From positions 558,001 to 622,000 of the forward strand of contig NZ_AP019650.1 of NCBI RefSeq assembly GCF_009938165.1: 64,000 nucleotides of DNA. Reading direction: 5' to 3'. Position numbers and translations under genes: made by a program. Shown here one piece after another: positions 37,779-47,141 of the stretch (the first letter of the stretch is position 1; each line of letters opens with the position of its first letter). The notes beneath the pieces were generated by a model. The model was not told the DNA's origin. It did no database searches and was given only the letters and a program-made list of their open reading frames with translations. Origin of the DNA: Vibrio taketomensis (GTDB lineage: Bacteria; Pseudomonadota; Gammaproteobacteria; Enterobacterales; Vibrionaceae).

Positions 37779-38960
37779 ATGTTTTCTAATTTACCGGAAC
37801 CGACACTCGATCCCATTCTTTCACTCTCTGTTGCTTATCGAGAGGATCCTCGACCAGAAAAAGTGGATCTTGGCATCGGGGTTTATAAAAACAGCGCAGG
37901 TGAAACGCCGATAATGCAAGCGGTAGCGTTGGCGCAAAACAAAGTTGTCGAAACGCAAAAAACTAAGTCATACGTGGGCTTGGCCGGTTGTGAAGAATTC
38001 AACCAAGCGATGAAAACCTTGGTGTTGGGTGAATCAAACGTATTAGACCGCGTATCCGCGATCCAAACACCAGGTGCGAGTGGTGGATTGCGTATGTTGG
38101 GTGATCTCATCAAAGTTGCGCAGCCAAATTCAACGGTATGGATTTCAAACCCAAGTTATGTGAACCATAAGCCAGTGATGGAAGCTGCAGGGCTTAAGGT
38201 CAAATACTACCGTTATTTCTGCTCTGCAACCAAACAAGTTGATGCGGGCGCCATGTTGGAAGATATCGCTCACGCAGGCAAAGACGACATCGTATTACTC
38301 CATGGTTGTTGCCATAACCCGACGGGGGCAGATATTGATTTCGAAATATGGCAGCAAGTTACCCAGTTGGCATTGAAAAATGGATTCACGCCGTTTGTTG
38401 ATTTTGCTTATCAAGGTTTTGGTGATGGTCTAGAACAGGATGCGGCGGGTCTGCGTTATATGGCAGATCATGTAGAAGAAATGCTGATCACGGCTTCTTG
38501 CTCTAAAAACTTTGGCTTGTACCGTGAGCGCACTGGCGTTGCAATGGTATTAGGCCAAAGCCAACAAGATGCGATGAATGCCAAAGGCAAACTGCTGACG
38601 CTCGCACGAGCAACGTATACCATGCCACCCGATCATGGCGCAGCACTGGTCAAAACCATTTTGCAAGACAATGAATTGACGCAGATCTGGCGTGATGAAC
38701 TCGATTCAATGCAATCTCGTTTAGTTTTACTACGCGCAGCACTGTGTGAAGAGTTTAGAAATCAGCACAGTACGAATGATTTCGACTTTATTCAGACGCA
38801 TAAAGGTATGTTTACTGTACTTGGTTACACGCCACAACAGATAGCGCGTTTACGTGAAGAATTTGCAATATACGCAGTTGGTGATGGGCGTATCAATATT
38901 GCTGGTTTAACTGAGCGCGATATTCCTTATGTTGCCAATGCGATTCTAAAAGTGTCATAG
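37779..38960 (+). CDS. Class I aminotransferase, AspC/TyrB type
   Basis: PLP-dependent transfer of amino groups between aspartate or aromatic amino acids and 2-oxoglutarate. From ATG 37779 the product is 393 residues and begins MFSNLPEPTLDPILSLSVAY, the AspC/TyrB N-terminus; the frame opens earlier at 37707 (TTG) but that part is not conserved. PLP lysine is in CSKNFGLYRERTG; the GCCHNPTGADID loop carries the Asn ligand and DFAYQGFG the Asp/Tyr ligands. GTG 37770 is another possible start because it sits closer to AAAGG. In V. cholerae an aromatic/aspartate aminotransferase also follows nrdG. Substrate preference cannot be read from sequence alone. Confidence 0.92.
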   Translation: MFSNLPEPTLDPILSLSVAYREDPRPEKVDLGIGVYKNSAGETPIMQAVALAQNKVVETQKTKSYVGLAGCEEFNQAMKTLVLGESNVLDRVSAIQTPGASGGLRMLGDLIKVAQPNSTVWISNPSYVNHKPVMEAAGLKVKYYRYFCSATKQVDAGAMLEDIAHAGKDDIVLLHGCCHNPTGADIDFEIWQQVTQLALKNGFTPFVDFAYQGFGDGLEQDAAGLRYMADHVEEMLITASCSKNFGLYRERTGVAMVLGQSQQDAMNAKGKLLTLARATYTMPPDHGAALVKTILQDNELTQIWRDELDSMQSRLVLLRAALCEEFRNQHSTNDFDFIQTHKGMFTVLGYTPQQIARLREEFAIYAVGDGRINIAGLTERDIPYVANAILKVS

Positions 38961-38968
38961 TAACAATC

Positions 38969-38992
38969 AAAAGGCTCATAATGAGCCTTTTT
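38969..38992 (+). terminator. Terminator after the aminotransferase gene
   Basis: AAAAGGCTCAT / ATGAGCCTTTTT, nearly perfect, nine bases after the stop. Confidence 0.88.
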
Positions 38993-39021
38993 CAATCTAT
39001 TTTTGTTTCGGGGGAAAGCAA

Positions 39022-39633
39022 ATGAACAAATTTAAGCAAACCGCCTGTTTAATTGCTCTTAGCAGTATCTTAAGCGCTTGTGCCAATTATGATGAGCAGT
39101 CTGCAGTCAGCCCGGAATCAAATGGGATAGTCGCGGAGGCGACGAGTCAGCCAACGCAAAGTAGTGCAGAGCCCTTGGTGGTGCAGAGTAAGGTCACCTC
39201 TGATGGTAAATTAATCCTTGGTGAAAAAGAATGGGTGTATATTCCCGGACTTGAGGAATCGTTTAGAGCGCGAGTGGATACTGGCGCAACAACGTCCTCC
39301 ATCAGTGCGGTTGATATCGTGCCGTTTGAACGTAATGATCAAGACTGGGTGAAGTTTAAGATGGTACATAACGGCATCAACAGCAATGAAATGGCATTGC
39401 CGGTAGAGCGATGGGTTAGAATTAAACAATCTAGTGCAGAGGGCTCTCAGCGCCGCGCGGTCGTCAACATGTGGATCCAGATTGGCGATAGAAAAGAAAA
39501 GACGGAATTTACACTAGCGGATCGAACGCATTTAACTTTTCCAGTATTGCTTGGCCGCAGCTTTTTTAGAGACGTCGCAGTCGTTGATGTGAGTCGAAAA
39601 TACATACAAGATAAGCATCAACAGCAGAATTAA
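39022..39633 (+). CDS. Retropepsin-like lipoprotein (RimK-associated 'ATP-dependent zinc protease' family)
   Basis: 203 residues. Lipobox ILSAC with Cys20, then about 45 low-complexity residues rich in Ser, Gln and Glu, then the PF05618-type domain: LGEKEWVYIPGLEESFRARV, catalytic-type DTGATTSSIS with Asp86, and the second half VLLGRSFFRDVAVVDVSR. The fold is retropepsin-like, forming the active site as a dimer; the 'ATP-dependent zinc protease' label is historical. The partner in some species is a transglutaminase-like or ATP-grasp gene, neither of which is here. ATG 39022 behind GGGGGAAAG. Confidence 0.85.
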   Translation: MNKFKQTACLIALSSILSACANYDEQSAVSPESNGIVAEATSQPTQSSAEPLVVQSKVTSDGKLILGEKEWVYIPGLEESFRARVDTGATTSSISAVDIVPFERNDQDWVKFKMVHNGINSNEMALPVERWVRIKQSSAEGSQRRAVVNMWIQIGDRKEKTEFTLADRTHLTFPVLLGRSFFRDVAVVDVSRKYIQDKHQQQN

Positions 39634-39634
39634 T

Positions 39635-39659
39635 AAAAACCGCTCAATGAGCGGTTTTT
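39635..39659. terminator. Bidirectional terminator
   Basis: AAAAACCGCTC-AAT-GAGCGGTTTTT between convergent genes. Confidence 0.9.
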
Positions 39660-39671
39660 CTGTTTGAGAGT

Positions 39672-40144
39672 TTATTGAATATCTAACAATTCAACATCAA
39701 AATCAACGTTGCTGCTGGTGGAATAGGGCCAGTTCCATTTTTACCATAAGCCATATTGCTTGGGATAAACAAACGAACTTTGTCACCGACGGTTATGTAG
39801 GTTAAGCCTTCTTGCCAACCCGCAATCACTTGACCTAGACCAAACGTAATTGGCTCACCACGCTCAACAGAGCTATCAAAGACGGTGCCGTCGATGAGTG
39901 TACCGTGGTAGTGCACTTTTACTTTGTTTGCTTTGGTTGGATGAACGGTACCTTCACCTTTTTCCAACACTAAATACTGTAATCCACTCTCTGTTGTGAT
40001 CACGCCTTCCTTTTTACCATTTTCGAGAAGAAACGCTTGGCCTAAGGCAAAATTAGTTTCTGCTGCTTTATGGTTGGTCCATGTGCGGTAAATCATAAAG
40101 CCCGCTAGGATGACAACAACGATAGGGAAGATTATTTTGGTCAT
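39672..40144 (-). CDS. FKBP-type peptidyl-prolyl isomerase, membrane-anchored (frameshift at extreme C-terminus)
   Basis: Proline isomerase of the envelope. From ATG 40144 (behind GGAAAGG) it has an N-terminal membrane anchor (IIFPIVVVILAGFMIYR, about 4-20), a short spacer, then the FKBP domain: TTESGLQYLVLEKG, VKVHYHGTLIDGTVFDSS and GWQEGLTYITVGDKVRLFIP. The frame stops early as LILMLNC. Adding one A to the plus-strand run 39699-39702 restores LIFDVELLDIQ and a stop at 39672, the normal FKBP ending. Span given is the repaired one. Second gene after the DsbA-like gene, 17 bases downstream once both are repaired. Confidence 0.88.
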
Positions 40145-40161
40145 GATTCCTTTCCAAATAG

Positions 40162-40802
40162 TTATTTTTGATGAGGTAATTGATTGTATTCGCGATAGAT
40201 TCAATATCTTCGTGACCTGAGGTAATAATCTCGTATTTGCCGTTAACAATAAAGGTAGGAACCCCATTAATTTCACCGGCGGTTGTGATTTCTTCTGCAA
40301 CTTGCAGTGCTTTGAATAGCTGCTCTTTTTGTTCTTCAGATAAATTGTATGGTGAAACTAGACCACGGCTTTCAAATGCACGGTCGATCGCTTGTTTTTT
40401 ATCGTGAATTGTCGCGCCATCACCCATTTGAGTTGCAGAAAATAGGTCGAGCATCATTTGATGATCTGGCTGTTTACCCAATTGCATTTCTGCGGCGTAA
40501 AAAATCATGGCACCAATTTGCGCGCTTTCATTGAAAGTGATATGCACTTTACCAATTTTCTTGTCGATAAGGCTTTCTAGTTTAGGAACTTGCGCTTCCA
40601 TTTGTTTACAGTGACCACAGTTAAGTGAAAACACTTCAGTGACTTGTGGAAGACGGTAGACCGCAAGGTTAGATGGCAGCACTTTAAATTGTTCGCCTTC
40701 AACAGGAGTCGTTGGTTTTGTCGACATTTGATCACAACCGACTAGCAGGGTTGAAAAAGCGACTAAAAAGATGGCGAGGAATTTTTCATAATATGTTCTC
40801 AT
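40162..40802 (-). CDS. DsbA-like thiol:disulfide protein, lipoprotein (frameshift at C-terminus)
   Basis: Periplasmic thioredoxin-fold protein. Signal peptide with lipobox LLVGC (Cys23); active site CGHC in FSLNCGHCKQME (about 59-70); cis-proline loop GVPTFIVNGKYEI. The open frame continues to 40068 and overlaps the FKBP gene with a non-conserved tail. Adding one base to the run 40165-40169 changes the end to NTINYLIKK and a stop at 40162, leaving a normal 17-base gap with the FKBP ribosome site. The lipoprotein form and pairing with an FKBP suggest envelope protein folding. Whether it oxidises or isomerises is open. Confidence 0.87.
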
Positions 40803-41014
40803 TTAGAACGCGATGCGCGTGTCAAAAGTGATCGAAGTGTAACGTTATCAACTCATGAAAAAATGCTTATCTGAGCTTGATTATTAAATTTTAACAACTT
40901 TACTGGTAATCGGTAATATTTAACCGCTTTTACTGATTTTTTTCGCCTTGCGGCTAAAGAAAACGGCACCTCGAACGATACTATTTATGGATGAATGAAA
41001 ATTATGGTGATGCG

Positions 41015-41635
41015 ATGAGATTGATTAGCTGCGGACTGGCAATCATAACTTTAGGCTTAACAGGATGCGGGTCGTTACCAAGCGATTATTTGACGGGTGA
41101 TATGCTCACTGTCGCGCCACAAAACGAATCCGAACTATTACATCCTGAGTGGGGTGATGCGACGATAGTTGTACGCTCAGGCGTACAAGGCCCGTATGGC
41201 GAAAAAAATGCCTATGAACCTCATTCGCTAGAGAGCTTCCTTGCCAAGCACAATCTAGACTATGAAGTGTTAGCGGGCGGCTACAAAATGATTCGCTTGG
41301 TAGACACAATCAAATTTCAAACGGGTTCAGCACATGTTTCAAAGCAATCTGAATACTGGTTGAATACGATAGGTGCGTATATTGCGTCACAACCGGGTAT
41401 CGAAATTGTGATTGACGGGCATGCTGATAACACTGGCGCGGAAGCGTTCAACGATACTTTGTCGGTAAAACGAGCGGATGCAGTGAAAACTCAACTTGTT
41501 CGAAATCATGTCAATAAACAAGCAATCTTTACCCGAGGCTACGGTGAGACTGATCCAGCATGTACCAATACGACGGTTGCTGGAAAAGCATGTAATCGTA
41601 GAGCAGAGCTACGTTTCATTATATCGACGGAATAA
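41015..41635 (+). CDS. OmpA C-terminal domain lipoprotein
   Basis: 206 residues from ATG 41015; a reading from 40991 adds eight residues before the signal peptide. Lipobox LTGC. The C-terminal 110 residues are the OmpA peptidoglycan-binding domain: IKFQTGSAHVSKQSEYWLNTI, VIDGHADNTGAEAFNDTLSVKRADAV and RGYGETDPACTNTTVAGKACNRRAEL, with the Asp and Arg that bind diaminopimelate. The 60 residues before it (WGDATIVVRSGVQGPYGEKN) are not recognised. It probably tethers the outer membrane to peptidoglycan. Single gene upstream of an ERIC-like fragment and glpK. Confidence 0.88.
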   Translation: MRLISCGLAIITLGLTGCGSLPSDYLTGDMLTVAPQNESELLHPEWGDATIVVRSGVQGPYGEKNAYEPHSLESFLAKHNLDYEVLAGGYKMIRLVDTIKFQTGSAHVSKQSEYWLNTIGAYIASQPGIEIVIDGHADNTGAEAFNDTLSVKRADAVKTQLVRNHVNKQAIFTRGYGETDPACTNTTVAGKACNRRAELRFIISTE

Positions 41636-41676
41636 CATACGCGAGTGACCTTAAGATGCAGGATTCGTAGCATTAC
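41636..41676. repeat. ERIC-like left-end fragment
   Basis: ATACGCGAGTGACCTTAAGATGC resembles the left end of the full element at 44726 (TATACCCAAGTGACTTCCAG). Only one end is present, directly after the OmpA-like stop. Confidence 0.5.
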
Positions 41677-41723
41677 TGCTGCTTGATATGTAAGCAAATA
41701 ATTCATTTTTCATCGCATTCTCA

Positions 41724-41752
41724 CGGGAATAGGGACAATGTCTCTATTCCCG
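41724..41752 (+). promoter_or_regulatory. Stem-loop in the glpK leader
   Basis: CGGGAATAGGGA and TCTCTATTCCCG pair over twelve positions with a five-base loop, 54 bases before the glpK start. No proper T-tract follows. It may end OmpA-like transcription or shape the glpK leader. Confidence 0.5.
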
Positions 41753-41805
41753 TTGTTATATAAGTCTATAATATATCTAAGAATGAACAGACAGGATCCA
41801 CAGTC

Positions 41806-43305
41806 TTGACCCAGAAGAAGTATATTGTTGCGCTTGACCAAGGCACGACGAGTTCAAGAGCTATTGTTTTCGATCAAAACGCACGTATTGTCAGTGTTTC
41901 TCAACGAGAATTCTCTCAGATTTACCCTAAAGCTGGATGGGTAGAACATGACCCTCTAGAAATTTATGCGACACAAAGCGCAACTTTAGCTGAAGCGATC
42001 GTTAAGGCGGAAATTACCACTGAGCAGATCACGGCTTTAGGCATTACAAACCAGCGAGAAACAACCGTGGTTTGGAATAAACGCACGGGTAAGCCTATTT
42101 ATAACGCTATTGTTTGGCAGTGTCGTCGAACGACCGCAATCTGTGACCAAATGTTGGCGGCTGGCCTAGAGCCAAAGATCAAAGAAAAAACAGGTCTGGT
42201 ATTGGACCCTTACTTTTCGGCATCAAAGATTCAATGGATTTTAGATAATGTGCCCAATGCTCGAACGTTAGCTGAGAAAGGGGAACTGCTATTTGGCACG
42301 ATTGATACTTGGCTGATGTGGAAAATGACTCAAGGTGCGGTTCATGCTACCGACTTTACCAATGCTTCGCGCACTATGTTGTTCAATATCAATGATAAGC
42401 AATGGGATAGTGAGCTACTTGAGTTATTTAATATCCCTCGTTCGATGATGCCAGAAGTAAAAACATCTGCAGGGTATTTTGGTGATGCGATTCTGGGTGG
42501 TGCGACGATCCCGATTAGCGGTGTTGCTGGGGATCAGCAAGCCGCATTGTTCGGCCAAAAATGTATTGCCCCGGGAGAGGTGAAAAATACCTATGGTACA
42601 GGCTGTTTTATGCTGATGAACACGGGTGATAAAAAAGTGACCTCCACTCACGGCTTACTCACAACACTTGCGTGTGATGCGGTAGGTGCACCTGTCTACG
42701 CTCTTGAAGGTTCTGTATTTATGGGTGGCGCTGCCATCCAATGGTTGCGTGATGAATTAAATCTGATCACGGAAGCAAAGGAATCAGAGGCACTGGCAAC
42801 ACAAGTTGAAAGTTCAAATGGCGTATACGTTGTTCCGGCATTTACTGGGCTTGGCGCACCGTATTGGGATGCTCACGCAAGAGGTACCATTATTGGTTTA
42901 ACTCGAGGCGTGGGTGCCAAGCATATTGTGAGAGCGACACTTGAAAGCATCGCTTATCAGTCAAAAGATGTGCTGGATGCGATGTTGGCAGATGCTGAGG
43001 TGAATTTAACCAGTCTGAAAGTTGACGGTGGCGCGGTTGCCAATAATTTCTTGATGCAGTTTCAAGCTGATGTACTACAAACACCGGTCCATCGCCCACA
43101 AGTGAGAGAGTCAACGGCGATCGGTGCAGCCTATCTTGCTGGGTTAGCGAGTGGCTTTTGGCCAAGCTTAGATACCATACAAACTAATGCCAATGATGAC
43201 TGTTTTGTACCTAGTACGGATTTGGAAAAGCAGGCCAAACGCTATAAAGGTTGGAAGCGTGCAGTGAAATGCGCGCAAGTCTGGGCAGCTCTGGATGAAG
43301 AGTAA
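41806..43305 (+). CDS. glpK: Glycerol kinase
   Basis: Phosphorylates glycerol to sn-glycerol 3-phosphate. 499 residues. FGGY family signatures: [16 protein letters not shown] (about 8-23), [29 protein letters not shown] (about 240-252), [11 protein letters not shown] and [17 protein letters not shown]. The start is TTG 41806 behind AGGA; no ATG is near. Allosteric contact sites cannot be judged by eye. glpF is not upstream, and glpD is 7 kb away on the other strand, so the glp regulon is dispersed. Followed by a long hairpin terminator. Confidence 0.97.
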   Translation: MTQKKYIVALDQGTTSSRAIVFDQNARIVSVSQREFSQIYPKAGWVEHDPLEIYATQSATLAEAIVKAEITTEQITALGITNQRETTVVWNKRTGKPIYNAIVWQCRRTTAICDQMLAAGLEPKIKEKTGLVLDPYFSASKIQWILDNVPNARTLAEKGELLFGTIDTWLMWKMTQGAVHATDFTNASRTMLFNINDKQWDSELLELFNIPRSMMPEVKTSAGYFGDAILGGATIPISGVAGDQQAALFGQKCIAPGEVKNTYGTGCFMLMNTGDKKVTSTHGLLTTLACDAVGAPVYALEGSVFMGGAAIQWLRDELNLITEAKESEALATQVESSNGVYVVPAFTGLGAPYWDAHARGTIIGLTRGVGAKHIVRATLESIAYQSKDVLDAMLADAEVNLTSLKVDGGAVANNFLMQFQADVLQTPVHRPQVRESTAIGAAYLAGLASGFWPSLDTIQTNANDDCFVPSTDLEKQAKRYKGWKRAVKCAQVWAALDEE

Positions 43306-43319
43306 GGATTGTCAATAAA

Positions 43320-43368
43320 AATGTCCTTGTGTGAGGTAATGTTCGCACAAGGACATTGTTGGGTTTTT
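43320..43368 (+). terminator. Terminator after glpK
   Basis: AATGTCCTTGTG and CACAAGGACATT, twelve pairs with a fourteen-base loop, then GTTGGGTTTTT. Confidence 0.8.
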
Positions 43369-43395
43369 ATATAAGTGATTGTTTAAAAGGTAAAT

Positions 43396-43641
43396 TTATG
43401 AAGCTGTCACGACATCATCGGTTTTTTTTTGACGATGCATTTTCGCTAGGAAATAGACATTCACACAGGCGATAAAACCATTGGTTAATACAACAGGCCA
43501 TGAATCGATCATTAACCCGTATGCGGTAAACAGCGCACAGCCTATAAAGTTGAGCACTCGCAATTTCACGATGTCTTTCATTGTTAAAGAAATGGCAACC
43601 ATAATTGATGCAGCGTAGCCTAAGATTTCAACCATACCCAT
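43396..43641 (-). CDS. Small inner-membrane protein, YgjV family
   Basis: 81 residues, three hydrophobic segments (about 5-18, 27-45 and 50-66) and a basic tail KMHRQKKTDD. The pattern MGMVEILGYAASIMVAISLTM followed by LRVLNFIGCALFTAYGL is that of the YgjV/Imp family, half the length of E. coli YgjV. It looks related to the SWEET/PQ-loop type of triple-helix bundle, but transport is not shown. Single gene, convergent with glpK. Confidence 0.75.
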   Translation of the reverse strand: MGMVEILGYAASIMVAISLTMKDIVKLRVLNFIGCALFTAYGLMIDSWPVVLTNGFIACVNVYFLAKMHRQKKTDDVVTAS

Positions 43642-43963
43642 TTAATAATCCTCAGAATTTTAGCGTTTGACGCGAATGACCAGCTTCTCTTGTATGAGAT
43701 GCGTCAAAGGAATCCTTGCTTTGCGTGGTCTCTTACTTAAGTCATTGCATTGGAACACGAGCACTTTTTTGGCTCTTTGTTACTCTCTGTTTACAAATAT
43801 AGCATTTAATATATGTGACCAAAGTAACAATTGTGTGAAAATAGATGGGTAGCGATTACGCAAACGTTAAACAATAAAAGTGTGCAGAATAAAAAAGCCC
43901 ACCGTGCAATCGCACCATGGGCTCAATATCAGTGATAGCAATTAATCACGGTAGAAGAGGCGA
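43642..43963. other. Intergenic region between YgjV-like and coiled-coil genes
   Basis: About 320 bases. It holds the YgjV-like promoter and the terminator of the next gene (43891-43923). I see no credible ORF. Confidence 0.5.
43891..43923 (-). terminator. Terminator after the 107-residue gene
   Basis: Outer stem AGCCCA / TGGGCT, inner GTGC / GCAC; on the minus strand TTTTTTATT follows. Confidence 0.8.
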
Positions 43964-44287
43964 TTATTTTTTAACTGCGCCTTTTTGAACTTGCTTGTCT
44001 TCTTCTGTTAGTTCGCGGATACGACGGCTGATGTCACGGCGCTCTTTAGAAATCTCAGCGCTTTTGATGATGTGATCATCTACACGGTCTTCGTAGTCAG
44101 CTTTCATGTTTTTGATGATGCCGACCATTTCGCTGTGCGTCATGTTTGGCTTGATGTAATCAAGCAAGTTTTCTAGCAAATCAACACGTTTGCGGTTGTC
44201 ACGAACTTTTTTCTCGTTATCTAGAAGCTCGCGTTTAAGTTTATTCTTACGACGCGCTTGAGCTACGATTTCAAATACACCACTCAT
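43964..44287 (-). CDS. Conserved coiled-coil protein, function unknown
   Basis: 107 residues, strongly charged, with no signal peptide or cysteine. Nearly all of it is predicted helix: [20 protein letters not shown] (about 9-28), a short Pro/Met break ([14 protein letters not shown], about 44-57), then a second helical run to [13 protein letters not shown]. It looks like a two-helix hairpin. ATG 44287 has a strong GGAAAGGAA ribosome site and a proper terminator follows, so it is expressed. I do not recognise a characterised family. Confidence 0.75.
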   Translation of the reverse strand: MSGVFEIVAQARRKNKLKRELLDNEKKVRDNRKRVDLLENLLDYIKPNMTHSEMVGIIKNMKADYEDRVDDHIIKSAEISKERRDISRRIRELTEEDKQVQKGAVKK

Positions 44288-44380
44288 AGGTTCCTTTCCT
44301 AGTCTTTTACGAAAATCTGTTAATGATTAAATCATATCAGAACGAGGGTTAACAGTATTAAGATCAATCATTCTGGTCTG

Positions 44381-44725
44381 TTGACGCTTTTATGTGCGAA
44401 TTCATTTAGAACCGAAGCAAAACAACGCTCAGAATGTTATCGGTTGAAGTTTGCGGGCTATATAGTGATTGAGTCGCTGGTGGTAACGATATATGATTTT
44501 GATAAATCGATAGTTAACAAAAAAATTTTATCAATGCGCCACTCAGATATCGTGATCAATCGTTCGCCAATCAAGAATGACTCATCTTGTCAAAAACTTC
44601 TAAAGGCGTACAAGTTTGAGCGTAGCTTGCAAGAAATCACCGAGGTTGAGTTAAACCGAGCTAAAATTGTCATGATTGATGAGCATGGCAACATGAAGCG
44701 CATTCCTATTCTTGCAGAGCACTAA
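44381..44725 (+). CDS. Hypothetical protein, start uncertain
   Basis: The frame opens with TTG 44381 and ends at TAA 44725; no good ribosome site is seen. Alternative starts are a GTG at residue 29 (VIESLVVTIYDF) or an in-frame ATG near residue 52 (MRHSDIVINRSP). The C-terminal 60 residues look like a real folded domain (KAYKFERSLQEITEVELNRA, then VMIDEHGNMKRI). The stop codon touches the left end of the ERIC-like element. It could be a complete small gene or one whose 5' end is damaged. Confidence 0.5.
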   Translation: MTLLCANSFRTEAKQRSECYRLKFAGYIVIESLVVTIYDFDKSIVNKKILSMRHSDIVINRSPIKNDSSCQKLLKAYKFERSLQEITEVELNRAKIVMIDEHGNMKRIPILAEH

Positions 44726-44933
44726 TATACCCAAGTGACTTCCAGATTGAGGATTGATAGCGTTGTCATTGACTCAAGTTTTCGGAAAACAACCACGTGA
44801 AGATAGTAAACTATTTTCAAGATGTGGACGCTTATATGAGGCGATGACACGTTCCCAGCAGGCGAGTTGCCTAGGTTCGTAGACAAAGCAATTCGTCTGG
44901 CCGAACCAAGCACCTTGAGGTTACTTGGGTATA
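44726..44933. mobile_element. ERIC-like element (non-autonomous palindromic repeat), about 208 bp
   Basis: Starts TATACCCAAGTGACTTCCAG and ends CTTGAGGTTACTTGGGTATA, giving inverted ends that match at about 13 of 17 positions. The inside (GAGGCGATGACACGTTCCC, CAGGCGAGTTGCCTAGG) is typical of the Vibrio ERIC-like repeat as I remember it, and it has no ORF. It lies between the hypothetical gene and yceH, 26 bases before the yceH start, and may fold into a long RNA hairpin in the yceH leader. Flanking TA dinucleotides are compatible with TA target duplication. Confidence 0.75.
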
Positions 44934-44959
44934 CAATAATAAACACAAAGGATCGACCT

Positions 44960-45607
44960 ATGAACATTGAGCTATCCGCAATCGAAGCACGTGTAATTGG
45001 ATGTTTGATTGAAAAAGAAGTAACGACACCTGACTACTATCCACTGACACTCAATAGCTTGACTTCAGCTTGTAATCAAAAAAGTAATCGAGAGCCAGTA
45101 ATGGTACTGTCTGAATCAGAAGTACAGGAAGCCGTTGATAGTCTAATCGCACGTCGATTGGTCAGCGATGAGAGTGGATTCAATAGCCGTGCGAGCAAAT
45201 TCCAACACCGTTTCTGTAACACTGAATTTGGTGATCTAAAACTGAGCGCACAAGAGAAGGGATTGGTGTGTTGTCTATTGCTGCGTGGCGCACAAACACC
45301 AGGTGAATTGCGCACTCGCACTAACCGCTTAGCTGAGTTCTCTGATGTAAAACAAGTTGAGTCAGTATTGGAAACCATGAGTGATAATGGTTTAGTAGTA
45401 AAATTGCCACGCGAAGCGGGTAAGCGCGAATCTCGCTACCAACACTTGTTTAGTGGTGAAGTTGATCTGAATGCGCTGGCGACAACGAGTGCGCCAAGCA
45501 TGGGACAATCGGGCAAACTTGAACAATTGGAAGAAGAAGTACTTGCTCTTAGAGAAGAAGTGAAAGAGCTGCGTCTGCTGGTTGAACAGCTCAATGAGCG
45601 AAACTAA
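44960..45607 (+). CDS. yceH: YceH family protein (DUF480)
   Basis: 215 residues from ATG 44960 (behind AAAGGA), equal to E. coli YceH; the longer reading from 44867 would start inside the repeat. Two winged-helix domains: [27 protein letters not shown] (about 7-33) and [19 protein letters not shown] (about 116-134). The C-terminus is a coiled coil ([20 protein letters not shown], about 185-204). Function unknown, DNA binding suggested by the fold. It overlaps the next gene by 14 bases, so the two are translationally coupled. Confidence 0.92.
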   Translation: MNIELSAIEARVIGCLIEKEVTTPDYYPLTLNSLTSACNQKSNREPVMVLSESEVQEAVDSLIARRLVSDESGFNSRASKFQHRFCNTEFGDLKLSAQEKGLVCCLLLRGAQTPGELRTRTNRLAEFSDVKQVESVLETMSDNGLVVKLPREAGKRESRYQHLFSGEVDLNALATTSAPSMGQSGKLEQLEEEVLALREEVKELRLLVEQLNERN

Positions 45608-45845
45608 TTCATCTATTTGGAGCGTGTACTTTATTCGTATGCGCTCTAATGCTCTATATTGCGGGATTACAACCAATGTTTCCCGCCGGTTTTTACAACA
45701 TCAAAAGGGTACTGGTGCGAAAGCGCTTAAAGGTAAAGGCCCGTTATCGTTGGTTTGGTCGTGCGCTATTGGCGAAAGTCGAGGCCTTGCAACCCAGATT
45801 GAATATCAGCTAAAACAGCATAATAAAATACAAAAGAAGCCTTGA
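45594..45845 (+). CDS. GIY-YIG nuclease family protein (YhbQ-like)
   Basis: 83 residues from ATG 45594, which overlaps the yceH stop. The core motif is [27 protein letters not shown] and Y-C-G-I stand for GIY-YIG, with Arg and the later Glu ([14 protein letters not shown]) of the catalytic core. A single minimal domain of the UPF0213/YhbQ type; E. coli YhbQ is implicated in DNA repair. Co-transcribed with yceH. Confidence 0.9.
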   Translation: MSETNSSIWSVYFIRMRSNALYCGITTNVSRRFLQHQKGTGAKALKGKGPLSLVWSCAIGESRGLATQIEYQLKQHNKIQKKP

Positions 45846-45977
45846 TCTGCGGTCAATTACAACTGAGTGATATTATTCAACCTGATTTATATCTAAAGAT
45901 TAATCAACCAGTTTGAAACACTGAGAATCTTGGCATATAACTACAATAAAGTGACCAAGCAACGACAAGTTAGTTAG

Positions 45978-47140
<1,163 letters not shown>

Positions 47141-47141
<1 letters not shown>

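Noticed and set aside
43667..43852. Plus-strand ORF (61 codons) between YgjV-like and coiled-coil genes
   Set aside because: No ribosome site, no conserved pattern, and it covers the promoter of the YgjV-like gene.
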